Shown: positions 43,180 through 55,394 of the stretch, piece after piece
Position numbering within the stretch: the first letter of the stretch is position 1
How the letters are laid out: every line of letters starts with the position of its first letter
Assembly (NCBI GenBank): GCA_963585895.1
Contig: OY757916.1
Span: 20,467,060-20,531,059, forward strand
Source: Sepioteuthis lessoniana
Lineage: Eukaryota > Mollusca > Cephalopoda > Myopsida > Loliginidae
DNA length: 64,000 nucleotides
Direction of reading: 5' to 3'
Made by a program: the position numbers and the translations under genes
The notes under the pieces: generated by a model
What the model saw: only the letters and a program-made list of their open reading frames with translations
The model's database searches: none
What the model was told of the DNA's origin: nothing

Positions 43180-43935
43180 ATGCAAGTTTTTCCCACCGGA
43201 GTCAGCTGGTTGTCCTTCACTGGAGGCTGAGATGAGAGACAGCAAGTCTCCTTATTTCTCCAGTACTTTTTTCAGTATTTTGTTTGATCTAAACAAGGCT
43301 GTATTCTGAACGATTTTGATTCATTCTCCGATTTCCAAATCTTTTAGCTTGGAAAAGCCTTTAGGGGCCGTTCCGAAGGCACTAAATACGATTGGCATCA
43401 CTGTCACCGTCATGTTCCACAGCTTTTTTTTAGCTTCCCGGAAAGGTCCAAAAATTTGTTTACCTTTTCCCTTTCTGTTATTTCCCCTCGGTGGTCCGCC
43501 AGAACTGCAAAATATACAAGATGGCAAGTTCTGAGGGGGTAGAGTGTTCGCTAATGGTCCGGGAGACCTAGGTTCAGTCCCAGGTCGAGTCATACCAAAG
43601 ACTTTAAAAATGATACTTGATACCTCCTTGCTTAACACTCAGCATTATAAGGTACGTATCAAGGGTAAAGTGGATCAATCCTGAGAAAGGAGTAGCGCCC
43701 TCCTCTACACCTCGGTGTAGTAGCTATTGAAAAGGGAGCCTTCTGATCACCCTCGACTACGGTCGCCAACTTACTTCATATCTTAAAATGCCAAATAATT
43801 TTATGTTTCATTCTCTAGAACAGATTCTATTTTGTGCATATACCATTTGGTAGTATGGTAAAATTTCAATTTCTTGCATAATTCTTTATGGATCCCCTTT
43901 CCTACCCAGTCGTGCCACATTTGAGTGATCCATCC
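43180..43935 (-). pseudogene. RLE-type LINE fragment L2a, split by SINE F
   Basis: 3' part of a LINE on the minus strand. 3' UTR marks ('tttttcccaccgg', 'gagagacagcaagtctcc') are at 43,180-43,255. A C-terminal coding segment with 'KLWNMTVTVMPIV' and 'GTAPKGFSKLKDLEIGE' is read from 43,430 down to 43,321. The coding sequence resumes beyond the SINE at 43,790-43,935. It is degenerate. Confidence 0.8.
43533..43785 (+). repeat. SINE F inserted in LINE fragment L2a
   Basis: 'ggtagagtgttcgctaatgg', B box 'ggttcagtcccagg', full F body and tail 'ctacggtcgccaacttact'. Confidence 0.88.
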
Positions 43936-44111
43936 TAGCGTTTCCTCAAGTCTCTAGGACTCTTCTTAGTATTCTGGCCGATCTCAATAATGCTGTTGTT
44001 TGGATGGTCTCGGTTCGTTTTCCGATTTTCAACTCTTTTAGCCCTCTTTCTAAGCGCACCAATTACGAGTGGTATCATCGTCAACTTCACGTTCCATAGC
44101 TTTTTTTGTTC

Positions 44112-44588
44112 TCAAGTAAGATCTAAGTACTTGTTTCTCTTTTCGTTTACTTTGATTTTCCATCTGTGGTTCGCCAGGACGACAAAGTCTACTATACAGC
44201 AAGCTTTCTTTTTCTTGTTAAATATGTTTGGTCTTCTGGTCGGGATTAGGTGACCTGTTGGTTTCTCAAAATCCCAGTGAACTTTGTGCATCTCACCCTT
44301 CAGGAGTGATTCTGGGTTTTGCATGTACCATTTTGTAGGAGGGTCAGATTTAAATTTCTTGCACAATTCCCTGTGGATCACCTTCCCCACACAGTGGTGT
44401 CTGGTCTTATACTTTTCCCCTAGTTTACTGCATTCCCTTATTATGTGATTAATCGTTTCGTCTCTATCACCACATAAGCTACAAATATTATTCAGTCGCA
44501 TCTTTTTCGCTCTTATATAATTTGTTCTTAACGTATTATTGTATGTTTCTATTAGAAGTGATTCTCTCTTACGTTTTCCTTTATCCAA
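44112..44588 (-). pseudogene. LINE C-terminal domain (zinc finger + RLE-like) open segment
   Basis: A 158-codon uninterrupted stretch, the longest credible coding remnant in the window. It holds 'NNICSLCGDRDETINHIIRE' with a CCHC-like pattern (residues ~34-53), 'VGKVIHRELCKKF', and the nuclease-like core (residues ~117-150). The Asp expected after RRP is Asn, predicting loss of nuclease function. The initial Met lies internal to the original protein. Confidence 0.8.
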
Positions 44589-45146
44589 GTCTTCTCGTGT
44601 AAGATTTTGTCGCTTGAATTTGTCGCTTGAAATATCTAAACAGTTGTTTTTCTTGCAATTTTTGTTTCCACATTATGGTTGTTCTATTTATCTTTATGTT
44701 GTTAGTGCTGTTTCTGGTCGATGTAATTAGTCTTTTTTAACTCTTTGTAATGTAGTCTTCGAGTCCTCGTATTGATGCATTCACGCTATTTTCAATGCTA
44801 ACGAGTCATCTTCCTCCTTCTTTTCTTGACACTTACAGCCTGTCTATATTATCTCTCAATTGTAAGGCCTTAGGCACCGTCGTCAGTTTTCTTGTCCTCT
44901 TATCCACTTGTTTTGGTTCTAAAAGATTCCAAGAATGGTCCTTAGTATCTTACAAGGAGGACATCCCAGGTGTTTATCCCTTTGATATGATTCTTGCAGC
45001 TGAAGTTGGTTTGGAGAAGCTTCCTTGTTAGTTTGAGACACTTTTTCTGAAAATTTTTCTTTCATTCACGCTGATTTGATGGTGTCCGCTTCCAATATTC
45101 CTGAGTCCTTGAAATTTTCCTTTTCTCCGAGCGTTCTGATTTGGCT

Positions 45147-45336
45147 ATTGTTTGTTATTTATTTTCTGGCGTCTGAGGCGCCCACATTGGAGGAATGCCG
45201 ACGGGACCGAAGTTAATTTTGGATTTTGCCGGACGCGTGTGGGCTGCGGCTCTGCGTCCGGACCCACTTTAAAAAGACCTTGTGCTGTACTCGTCCGGTG
45301 GTGGGACGGAGAACAAATAAAGTTCTGATTCTTTCT
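45147..45336 (+). repeat. SINE E, 5'-truncated, in LINE L2b
   Basis: GC-rich E 3' half with tail 'aaagaccttgtgctgtactc' and an A-rich end. 'tgatttggct' borders it at 45,137-45,146 and 45,337-45,346. Confidence 0.78.
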
Positions 45337-46514
45337 TGATTTGGCTGTTCTATTCCCCCCCCCCATTATTAGTCTGTTTTCGTTTCTCATTATTGGCAAG
45401 ACACATTTTTCTATGGCAAATTTCATTCCTATATCCTGACTGTATATTCTTATTGATAGTATTAGTCTTAATTCTTTTTCTTTTTGGGGCAATATCATCC
45501 ATATACATGAGATGATTAATCTTTTCTTGCGATTTAATAGATTTGTATCCGCCTGTACATTTTCTAAGAATGTGATTGAGTGACATCATTGTTATAACAA
45601 ATAGTCATGGTGAAAGTGAATCTCAATGGAATATGCATCTTTGGATTTCCACTCTAGCTAAAGTTTTTCGTCCAGCTGCCTATTTATTCCACTTACCACT
45701 TTTCATGGCTTTCGTGATGAAATTTATGACACTGTCGGATATCATGTACATTTTTAGACATTGTATCATATGTTGGACAATATCATAAGCCTTTTGTTGT
45801 CGATCCACAACATGGCTATATTTTTCTGCCTCATTTTGCTCACCTTCAGGATGTGTTGATCAATGTACAATAAGTCACTTGTTCCCCTGTAGCATCCCTT
45901 CTTTTCTTCGGGAAACAGTCTACGGCTTATTTACGAGTAACTGATGTCCCCCCAAATCTGTGCAGTTAAGATTTTCCCTATCATAGGTAGACACGTTATT
46001 GGTCTATAACTGATGGGAGCAGTTTTTTGAGGGTTCTTTTTGGATCAGGGTGGTCTTTCCTTAAGTCATCCATTTGGGTATATTTGATTTTTAAGCATCA
46101 ACCCAGTTCAAGAGCCAGTCTGTCGTGGATGGATGTGAATTTTTAAGACTAGAATCTATGTATGCCATCATGGTCTGGCTTTTCCAATTCAGTTTTTTTA
46201 GTGATGTTCTGAGCGATTCTAGGTGTATATCTGACACAGGGCCTTCCTCGAATCCTTATAAATCTTTTTCCATGTTATTTATCCATTTGGCTTTTCTGTC
46301 ATATTATTTTCGTTCCCATATTTTACTCCCAAATAGTTTTACCCCCTTTGCATCCGGTTGTTAGTATATGCTTCTGCATTCTCCACCTTCTTGTTGGTAG
46401 AATTTTCTTTCGTCTTTTTGAAAAATCCTGTTTTGATTTTTTTTGCTGTCTCTGGATTGCGGTTGTTTTGGTTGTTGTTTGTGTACCTAAAATTATTATC
46501 ATTACTATCATTAT

Positions 46515-47705
46515 TTTACCCCTTTAAGAGTTTGTCACACCAGCGTTAACTGATGGGTTTCCGCGAGAGAAAATCTCTTCCAGTATCTGGGACTCTTCTC
46601 AGAATTCTGGCCGATCTCAACACTGCAGTAGTTTGGATGGTCTCCATACGTCTTATTTTCTAGTCCCCCAGTTTCTGTACCAATCCTTTGGTGACTGTAC
46701 CTTGTGTGCCACTTACAATTCGTATCACCGATACTTTCATGTTTCATAATTTTTCAGTTTTCTAGCAAAGTCAAGATACTTATTTCTCATTTCGCTTTCT
46801 TTCAGTTTTATCCTTTGGTTTGCTGGAACAGCAAAGTTCACTTTTCGGCAGGCTCTCTTTTTTTGTTGTTGACAATCGCTAGGTCTGGTTGTTTGGCCGA
46901 GATTAGGTGATCCGTTTGTATCACAAAACCCAAAAGAATTTTGCGCGTCTCATTTTCTAGGACAGATCATGGGTTGTGGATATACCATTTGTTCGTATGG
47001 TCAAATTTAAACTTCTTGCACAATTCCCAGTGTATCACCTTCCCCATTCAGTCGTGTCTAGTCTTACACTCTTTTTGTGCTAATTTACTGCATTCGCTTA
47101 TTATGTGATTGATCGTTTCGTCTCTATCACCACATAATCAACATCTGCAATTTTGTTGTGTCTTGTCTATTCTTGCTTTAACATACTTACTCCTTATGGC
47201 TTTGCTTTGTGCTGCCATAAAAAGAGATTCAGTTTCTCTATTAAGTTTTACCTTTCTTTGCCATGTCCAAGTTTTCTCTTGTGTAATTTCGCTTGTTTCT
47301 AACTTGAAATGTTCATACAGTTTATTTTCTTCCCATTTTTGTTTTCTGGTAATTTTTGCTCCGATGATGCTTGTGTTGTCTGTATTGTTTCTGGTCGCTG
47401 TAATCAGTCCTCCTCCGCGCTTTTTTATGCAGTCGTCTAGTCATTGTATTGATGCATTGACCTGATGTTGAATGCTGGAGAATCCTCTTCCCCCTCTTGT
47501 TCTTGACACATACTGTCTGTCTACGTCATCTCTGGGATGTAAGGCCTTATTTAGCGTCATTAGTTTTCTGGTTCTCTGGTCGATTTGTTGAAATTTTCTC
47601 TCATTCACTTTAAGAATGCCCCCCTGAGTACCAGGTATTTATCCCTTTGATGAGATTTCGTATGCGTCATATGCGTCCTTAAATCGCTGGTTCCTCATTC
47701 TTGCT
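46515..47705 (-). pseudogene. RLE-type LINE fragment L2c
   Basis: A third copy of the same LINE 3' half on the minus strand. The 3' UTR side 'tttgtcacaccagcgttaac' is near 46,530. C-terminal coding is heavily frameshifted, with the zinc-finger region near 47,100-47,135 aligning to 44,460-44,500. It ends at the counterpart of L2b's 44,990. Confidence 0.75.
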
Positions 47706-48352
47706 GAAGTACAATAGTTAACAAACTATTATTCCCCCAGCAGTGAGTCTGATCATTACGGAAACCTTCAACCTTGTGTAACATATTGACCTTTGATCCA
47801 ACCGTCAATCAAGGAACAGGTGCATCCGGTCGAAGATATTGACTGTGGACGGGTTGAATTGGGTGCAAATGTGATGCTCACAGGAAGCAGGAGGATGTCA
47901 AACAATGATATAACCCGGTGCAACAGACAGTTGAGTTAGTTGGATTCAGTTAGTTGGAGATAAGATGCTGTAGAGAGAACCAGCACCCAGCAGAGGGCTA
48001 TGGGCCCTCAGGATCCCCGATTGAGCAGCCCAGCAGAACGAGAAAGAAGTACTGCTAAAGACAAAGGAACTGGGGGTCAATATGTTGCAGCTTGTTCAGT
48101 CTCCAACTCACCTCTCACACATAACCCTTTCGCAACCCTTTCCAACCATTTCGAATAAAGTGTAAGAGGTATATTTTTTCTAAAGAAGTGTGTTTCATTT
48201 CTCATTATTGTGCTGATTATGTTCCTGCATGCATATTTATATGTTACACTTGCAGGTTTGAACCAAACCAAGCTGGAGAATGTTTATTAATGAGTTCAAT
48301 CCTGATCAAGTGTCTCATCTCACCGGCTTTATAATGAATAAAGGTGAGTTTG
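47706..48352. other. Unique stretch
   Basis: No gene or repeat recognised. Base composition is more balanced than its surroundings. Confidence 0.45.
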
Positions 48353-48562
48353 GTTTCTTTGTTTAATGGCATATCAATCTTCGTGGGTTATTTAATACCA
48401 AAGCCATCCTTATAGAAGAACAGCAATGATACTATTTAACCCGTAGCTAGAGAGATGATGGGATTCAAAACATTTCCCGAAGGGCATTAATCCGAATGTG
48501 AACGTAATAGCACGATTGGAATTCGAACTCGTTTAATACGATCTCGTAATCCAGCTCATTAG
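48353..48562 (-). repeat. SINE A
   Basis: Minus-strand A: tail complement 'tttaatggcatatcaatctt', central domain complement and B-box complement 'tggaattcgaactcg'. It abuts the SINE B block that starts near 48,566. Confidence 0.8.
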
Positions 48563-48565
48563 CCA

Positions 48566-49513
<948 letters not shown>

Positions 49514-50109
49514 AAATCAATCACTTGATCAATTAAACATAAATGTGATAAAGAAAGTTGGAAAGAAGGAAAACAAAAGATGTTTACGGGGAGATAAGAA
49601 AGATGAAAAAGAAAATAATAAAACATTCAGAAAATAAGATAAAAAGATGATTTTTGGACTTGCTCTGTAGTCAGCTAATATCAATAAAAGGAAGAAGTTG
49701 AAATGAAAAGGGTGTAGTTTAAAATGAAGAAAGAATAAAAGAAATACCATTAATATGTCTAACTCTCAAAAAAGAAAAAAAAGAAGAAAAAAAAAGAAAA
49801 AGTAAATAACGCAAAACTCAAAATAACCCCTAAAAGACCCCCCACCACCACGACTAAAAAAGGAAAGAACGAAAAGAGAAAAATAAATAAAGAATCAAGA
49901 TGAATGTAGCAAAAGCTGCTACATTCATCTTTTACTTACTCTCTATTTTCCTCTCTCTCTATTTCTCTCTCTCTATTTCTCTCTCTCTCTTTAACACACA
50001 CACACACACACTCTCTCTCTCTCTCTCTCTTACGCGCGAGCGCACACATACACACACACACACACACTCTCTCTCTCTCTCTTTTACACACACACACACA
50101 CACACACAA

Positions 50110-50142
<33 letters not shown>

Positions 50143-50659
50143 TTTCTCTCTTTCTTTGTTGCTTTAATTAAAATAAAAGTTTAATGACAACATTTTTTTA
50201 TCTCTTCATCTTTTCTCGACTTCGTTTTGAAGTTCACACTCTATTGTTCTCACTTGAATAAAGTTAAAAAAAAAATGAAAAGAAAAAGAAACAGAAAGAA
50301 AAAAAAAATTGCACTTATTCGCACCATTGTATTTCTTTGCGTTTCCAACACATCCGCCATCCTTTTATTCCTCGTTGACCCCACTTAACAGGCTTCTTTT
50401 TCATCCGGGAACAATGTCAACCTTTCACCGCCGGCAAACACCGTTTCTTTGAGTACATGCAAGATAGAACTGCAAACAAACTTCTTCGCAAAGACACATC
50501 AAAGAGGAAGAATTATCTGACATCGGACGATAACAAAAATAAATCTTTACCAAAAGTTTGTGTTTTATACTATATACTAGAAGCAAAAAGTCTGCAAGAT
50601 TTCCAAGGATTTAAACTTTTTCTACCTTTAAAAGAAATTAGTAGCACTTTAAATGTTTT
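49514..50659. other. Low-complexity and unique stretch
   Basis: A-rich 49,540-49,890; alternating (CT)n and (CA)n blocks 49,944-50,150; nothing recognised after that. Open frames here are dinucleotide artefacts. Confidence 0.6.
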
Positions 50660-50888
50660 GGTTGTTTAATGGTATATCAACCTTTGTAGGTTATCTAATG
50701 CCAAATCTATTCTTCTAGAAGAACAGTAGTGGTACTATTTAACCCATAGCTGGGGGAATAAGGGGGTTCATACCTTTCCTAAGAATATTTGTCCGAAAGT
50801 GAACGTCATAGCGCGACTGGAGTACGAACTCGCGTACTACGATTCCGCAGTCCAACGATTTAACCATTACCCCACAAGGACACGCCCC
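50660..50888 (-). repeat. SINE A, full length
   Basis: Minus-strand A from tail complement 'tttaatggtatatcaacctt' to 'aaccattaccccacaagga'; B-box complement 'ggagtacgaactcgcg' intact. Confidence 0.88.
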
Positions 50889-50892
50889 TGGT

Positions 50893-50985
50893 TTTGTTTG
50901 GTTTCTTTGTTTAATGACATATCAACCTTGTAGAAGAACAGGGGCGGTAGTATTTAAGCCATACATGAGAAAACAACTTTTACAA
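50893..50985 (-). repeat. SINE A tail fragment
   Basis: 'gtttctttgtttaatgacat' to 'taagccatacatgag', about 90 bp, deleted relative to full copies. Confidence 0.7.
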
Positions 50986-51261
50986 GAATTCAAACAATAT
51001 TATGTGGTAGTGTAGTCTGTAATTTTTTTTGTAAGTAACCGACCTGTTACCCTGTTGCCCTTTTCTTATTCATTTTCTGCATGATTCTTTGAATCAAAAC
51101 TTCTCAAAGGTACAGAGACCTTTACCGATACTATAAATATAAGTATTATAGATAATTTTGTTTTATCTTGATTAGTGTTCGAACTTTTTGTAATGTTTTA
51201 TAAGTATATTAGAATCAAATACACTTACACACATACATTAACCTCTGTGGGTTATTTAATG

Positions 51262-51865
51262 CCTATAGCATATCAACATTTGCGGGTTATTTAATGCCAA
51301 AGCAATCTTTATAAAAGAACAGTAGCGCTACGTTTTTTTTATCGTTCAGGGTTTTCGGACTATTGTCTTCATCTTTATTGTGATTTCCACAACGTTTCGG
51401 TCGATATGTCTTCCAGCCTTCTTCAGGTGTTTGTCGAACTCAGAAGCCTACACGAAACTTCGAACCAGGTCGTTTATTTAATCCATGGGGGTCGCCTGTT
51501 CTGTTTCCGTTAACCATAATCGGATATAAGTGCTAAGTATTCCTATATTGTTACTGGCCTGCAGTCAGGATTGAACCCGTAACCTCCAGATGATTGTCTC
51601 TTTAGATGCTTAGGGAACCAACGCCTAACAATAAAGAACAATAAAAATGAAGACAATAGTCCTAAAACCCTGAACGATAAAAATCATCCAGCTTCGTCTC
51701 AAAAAATTAATTAAACTAAGTAGCGGTACTGTTTAACTTATTGATAGGAGGATAAGACAATTCGCGCCTTTCCTAAAGTGAACTGAAAACCGTGACTGGA
51801 GTTTGAACTCACTTACAACAAGGTGGCAGTTCAGCACATTAGCCACTTTACAAGAAGGACTCCCT
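51262..51865 (-). repeat. SINE A split by a 387-bp inverted-repeat element
   Basis: Tail half 51,262-51,331 and head half 51,719-51,865 (B-box complement 'ggagtttgaactcac') are continuous once the insert is removed. Confidence 0.75.
51332..51718 (-). mobile_element. Penelope-like/retrozyme-like inverted-repeat insert
   Basis: Near-perfect inverted arms of about 46 nt (51,336-51,381 and 51,638-51,683) with an 11-bp TSD, agtagcgctac (51,321-51,331) against agtagcggtac (51,719-51,729). Just inside the left arm, on the minus strand, are CTGAAGA (51,426-51,420) and GAAAC (51,398-51,394), a degenerate hammerhead-like core with minimal stem III. A tRNA-like B-box complement 'ggattgaacccgtaac' lies near 51,569. 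The assignment is inferred. Confidence 0.5.
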
Positions 51866-51994
51866 CTTTTTAAATTTTAATTTCTTTTATATATAAATAC
51901 ATACACATATAAATATTCTTTTTTCACATACGTAAACGCGCGTGCGCACAAGTATATTGTTCACTGGTGTACGTAACCTGTTTTTGTCGTTAAG

Positions 51995-52277
51995 GCGCCA
52001 CTCCTTTAGCATGTCTTGGGCAGGATAGCCTGGTAGAGCCCATGCATCTCCAGGTCTACAACTGGTCTGAATTCAGAGTTTTACTTCTCTTAGATCAGTT
52101 ACCATACCAAAGATAAAGAACCTACTCTGTCCTATTATTCACCCATAGCTTGAGGGAGAACAGTTGAATTCATACTTTCCCCATAGTATTAGCGCTATGT
52201 GAAATGCAAACAGTTTCATCCACGATTTGAACTCAGGTCGTCCACTTCACTTCCTAATAACGATTACTATTCGGCTA
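51995..52277 (-). repeat. SINE C
   Basis: Minus-strand C: tail side near 52,010 (poorly kept), 'ctgaattcagagttttactt', central domain complement 'actttccccatagtatta', B-box complement 'cacgatttgaactcagg'. Confidence 0.75.
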
Positions 52278-52284
52278 CAAACGC

Positions 52285-52380
52285 TTCATTTTCTCTCTCT
52301 TTCTCTCTCCCTCTCTCTCTCTCTCTCTCTGTATATATATATATATATACACATATATATCTATATACATATATACACGC
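52285..52380. repeat. (TC)n/(TA)n compound microsatellite
   Basis: TC-rich then TA-rich low complexity just before a LINE tail. Confidence 0.9.
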
Positions 52381-52387
52381 ACACATA

Positions 52388-53140
52388 TCATCATCATCAT
52401 CATCATCATGTCGTGCCGCTAGCACGGATATCCCTGACCCTCCCTCGCCACTTTTCCCTATCGTTCATCGCCTCAGGCAGGTCTTCTGGACAACATCCCG
52501 TATCCTCACATAGCTGCTGAATGTATGTTCGAGCTGGTCGTCCTGCTTCTGCTTGGCCATATGTGGGGGTCTATAGGAGTACATCACTTATGAGCCCGTC
52601 TTTGCTTCTCCAGCAGTGTCCTGCATGTCTGGTTCGTCTAACTTGGATAGTTTTCGTGATGGGAGGCAGGTGGCCTTATAGTTGGTGCCTTGTGGGGTGT
52701 TGCCGCCAGGACTTGTTCAATATTGCTCGCAGCATTCTTGTGTAATTGCCGTCTAGCTTTTTCTCCAGCCGTTTAGTTAGCGTCCAAGTAGTGCATCCAT
52801 ACAGCAGTATCGATACGACTGCTGCCTGGAAGAAACTGCGTTTCATTTTATCGGTTAGGTCTGGTTTTCATATGATCGATAGCCAATCGATAGCTGTCCA
52901 TGCCTTCGTTAGCCGAGTGTCGATGTCCTTTTCGGTTGATGAGACGCTGCTTCCTATGTAGGTGAATTTGTCTACTAGTTTCAGAGAGGTTCCGTCTTGT
53001 GTGGAGATGTCGCCTGTGTGATTATAGCGCATATATTCCGTTTTGTGTGCATTGATGTCCTTTTCGGTTGATGAGACGCTGCTTCCTAGGTAGGTGAATT
53101 TGTCTACTAGTTTCCGAGAGGTTCCGTCTCGTGTGGAACA
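52388..53140 (-). pseudogene. LINE reverse transcriptase 3' remnant (third copy) with internal duplication
   Basis: Homologous to 22,946-23,477 but 5'-longer. (GAT)n tail complement at 52,388-52,408; 'RHAGHCWRS' and 'LYGCTTW' type segments are spread over several frames. A 132-bp tandem duplication occurs inside: the segments starting at 52,922 and 53,054 are nearly identical and encode the 'DKFTYLGSSVSSTEKDI' segment twice. Confidence 0.85.
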
Positions 53141-53602
53141 CATATATTTATGTAATAAAAGGAAAGAATGCACACGCGTGTACCAACAGCTATGATCATA
53201 CACATACTCATATTGTTCCATGAACAAGCAGTATATAAAGGGGTACAAAATAGAAAATGGCTAAGTTGATAAGTGTAAATAAGATAGGCATCCTTGCAAA
53301 GAACAGGCACAGTTTCTCGACAGCTAAAGACCAGAAGCGAAAAGGGACCGGAAACGGTTTTCTGGAACTGTTATGTGACCCCCGACAGGGCTTCTATCTT
53401 ATATGCAAATTATCAAAGTATTGTATTCCCCCCAAAAGACACACACACACACACACACTCCCCCATGACGAAGGAATTTACGGCTGCCGCTCGCATAATG
53501 CAAAGCTTTTCGAACGAATTGAGCACTCTGGTATCCGGTAAGGTATAAATTGTAAACAAACGAACGCTACTACTTAATACCTTATAATTCCCTAGCTGAC
53601 GA
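53141..53602. other. Unique stretch
   Basis: Open frames of 84-94 codons overlap on the plus strand without recognisable similarity. Short (CA)n near 53,441-53,458. Confidence 0.45.
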
Positions 53603-53738
53603 GGTACGCTTGTTGGCTGAGCGGTATGATACTAAGTCTAACGTAAAGTTGGGTGGGTTTCGATCCCAGCTTCAAGCGTCCTACGTGACTAGCCACACTG
53701 AAGAGTTGTGATACAACGAAAGTCTGTCTGTGGATGAC
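53603..53738 (+). repeat. SINE H
   Basis: tRNA-like: 'ttgttggctgagcggtatg' (A-box region), 'gtttcgatcccagcttc' (B box), end 'gtctgtctgtggatgac'. Plus-strand relative of 28,214-28,346. Confidence 0.7.
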
Positions 53739-54289
53739 AACATATATATATATATATATAAACATATACAGGTACATAGACACATGAACCAATGCTTAAA
53801 TATATATAAGCATATGTACGTATGCATACAAACACGGACGTCTATACACTGTCATACTCACTCTCTTTCTCTTTCTCTCTCTCTTTCTCTCTCTCTTTCT
53901 CTTTACCCCCCTCTCTCTCTCACACACACATACATAACATGAATATATATCTGCTACTGATTGATTTTTGTTGTGGTGTTTAGGGGTCAGAATGAAGACA
54001 CGCAGACAAGAGAAGTTGGTTTAAACAAATATACTGCAATAATAGAACAAATATACACAATACCGGTGTTATACAACAGTTAGGAATGTCCTTCCAGTAC
54101 TGCAAGGCAGCTTGGAGATTATCTCACCGAGTGTCAAATAGAGTCGGTATATGTTGAGGAGGAATAGTCCATTACCATGTAGGTAGGTGCCATAACAAAT
54201 TTAATGGCTGCTCAATCCATCTGGGATTATTTTATGCCTAGAGTTTTGGTAATTTTACGTCTTTATTTCTTTTGTGTTGTTCTTTCTTA
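53739..54289. other. Simple repeats and unique sequence
   Basis: (TA)n near 53,740-53,760, (CT)n near 53,862-53,925. No gene seen. Confidence 0.55.
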
Positions 54290-54530
54290 AAATTTTTTTT
54301 ACACATGGTTACATGATATCAAGTATTCCTATCTAATACAAATAATTTGCAAACAGATCTATCTGACCAACAGATGGAAACACAACGGGGACTATCATTC
54401 CGGGTCAGAGTGGACCTGGAAATAATGGAACTATCAGGTGCAGTTTAGGGTCATGCCCAGGACACATACCACTTTTTTTGGTGTCTTACCTCTCTGTATA
54501 TGATTGTCTCACCGACAGGACAGTATATAT
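54290..54530 (-). repeat. SINE B, diverged and internally deleted
   Basis: 'acatgatatcaagtattcct' subrepeats, block 'cattccgggtcagagtgg', then 'ggtgcagtttagggtcatg' where sister copies have about 60 bp more. Confidence 0.65.
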
Positions 54531-54868
54531 ATATATATATATATATAAGCATGTGTTGAATAGCAAGGAAATGTTGATGTATAAAAATATCATCAGCTTC
54601 TTTTCTTTTCCTTTTGTTATTCAAAATATACAGATTAGTAGAGAGCGTAGAGTTGAAGACGGCTGAGATGCACACTCAGGAGTAGATAGTACGGATTTTC
54701 TGTGAACCGCTTTTCTCTTTGTTCTCCGTATCGGGTCCAAATCTCCCTAGTTATATATTATTCCCGACACCCATGCAAATTCTCGTGGTCACATCACCTC
54801 CAACCCGCTACTTACGTGGACACGCTCCCTCTTAGCATACCCCCTCACACAATGCACGTGATTATGCT

Positions 54869-55083
54869 TCCTTCTAGCGTTCCACCCACGCAATTTACAC
54901 GGTATTTCCGCCAGGAACATCTGTGTCCTATTTACTTTTGGTATCAGGTGCTTTTCCTGTTATTTTCGTTTCAAGTATCTGACTTCCTTCTAGTATGCTA
55001 CCCACGCAATTTATGCGACATTACCACCGGGGATACTCGCGTTCAGTTTATCTTAGGTACCAAGTGCGTTTCCTGTTGTCACC
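54869..55083 (+). repeat. Degenerate ~115-bp tandem duplication
   Basis: 'cttccttctag' (about 54,868) and 'cttccttctag' (about 54,983) begin two ~100-bp segments sharing 'acccacgcaattta' and 'tttcctgtt' at equal spacing. A weaker partial unit precedes them from about 54,790. A 134-codon frame spans the repeat and is probably accidental. Confidence 0.6.
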
Positions 55084-55227
55084 ATTGTTCGACTTCTGCA
55101 GCTTGATTGACATGTCAAAGTGGGTCTTCAAGTCAATGTCCAACAAATGAATAAATATATAGTTTGTTTTTTTTCGTTCATTGCTATATCCTCATTTGTG
55201 TCAAAACAAAAGGTTATGGAATTGAAG

Positions 55228-55383
55228 AAGCGGTACAATTTAATACATAGCGTGCGGGGAAAAGAGGTTTCATGCCTTTTCCAAGGGCATTACTCCGAAA
55301 GTGAACCTAACAGCATGGCTGGAGTTTAAACTCACTATTATGTCGCAGTCCAACACGTTAACCACTACGCCACGGAGACTGAC
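55228..55383 (-). repeat. SINE A 5' part
   Basis: Minus-strand head and central domain: 'ccttttccaagggcattact', B-box complement 'ggagtttaaactcac', A-box complement 'aaccactacgccacgg'. Confidence 0.75.
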
Positions 55384-55394
55384 GCATATGTATA

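Larger units (their letters stand above)
43938..46500 (-). pseudogene. RLE-type LINE fragment L2b (RT to C terminus)
   Basis: The longest LINE remnant. Reading down the minus strand it has RT-domain segments (46,300-45,600), the catalytic motif YMDDI (codons 45,505-45,491), post-RT segments, a Cys/His zinc-finger-like CSLCGD...H...C (44,588-44,112 frame), and a region resembling a restriction-like endonuclease (RRPN...VDF...K). Non-LTR elements of the R2/R4/HERO type have this RT, zinc finger and RLE order. The expected PD of the nuclease is PN here. Many stops, and a SINE E insertion breaks it at 45,147-45,336. The clade is inferred. Confidence 0.8.

Noticed and set aside
43321-43534. Overlapping plus-strand frame opposite the LINE fragment
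   Set aside because: Shadow of the minus-strand LINE C-terminal coding sequence.
49900-50184. Open frame of Ser/Leu/Thr/His repeats
   Set aside because: Translation of alternating CT and CA microsatellites.
54702-55106. 134-codon open frame
   Set aside because: Spans an old tandem duplication, with unusual composition and no recognisable domain; kept only as a repeat.
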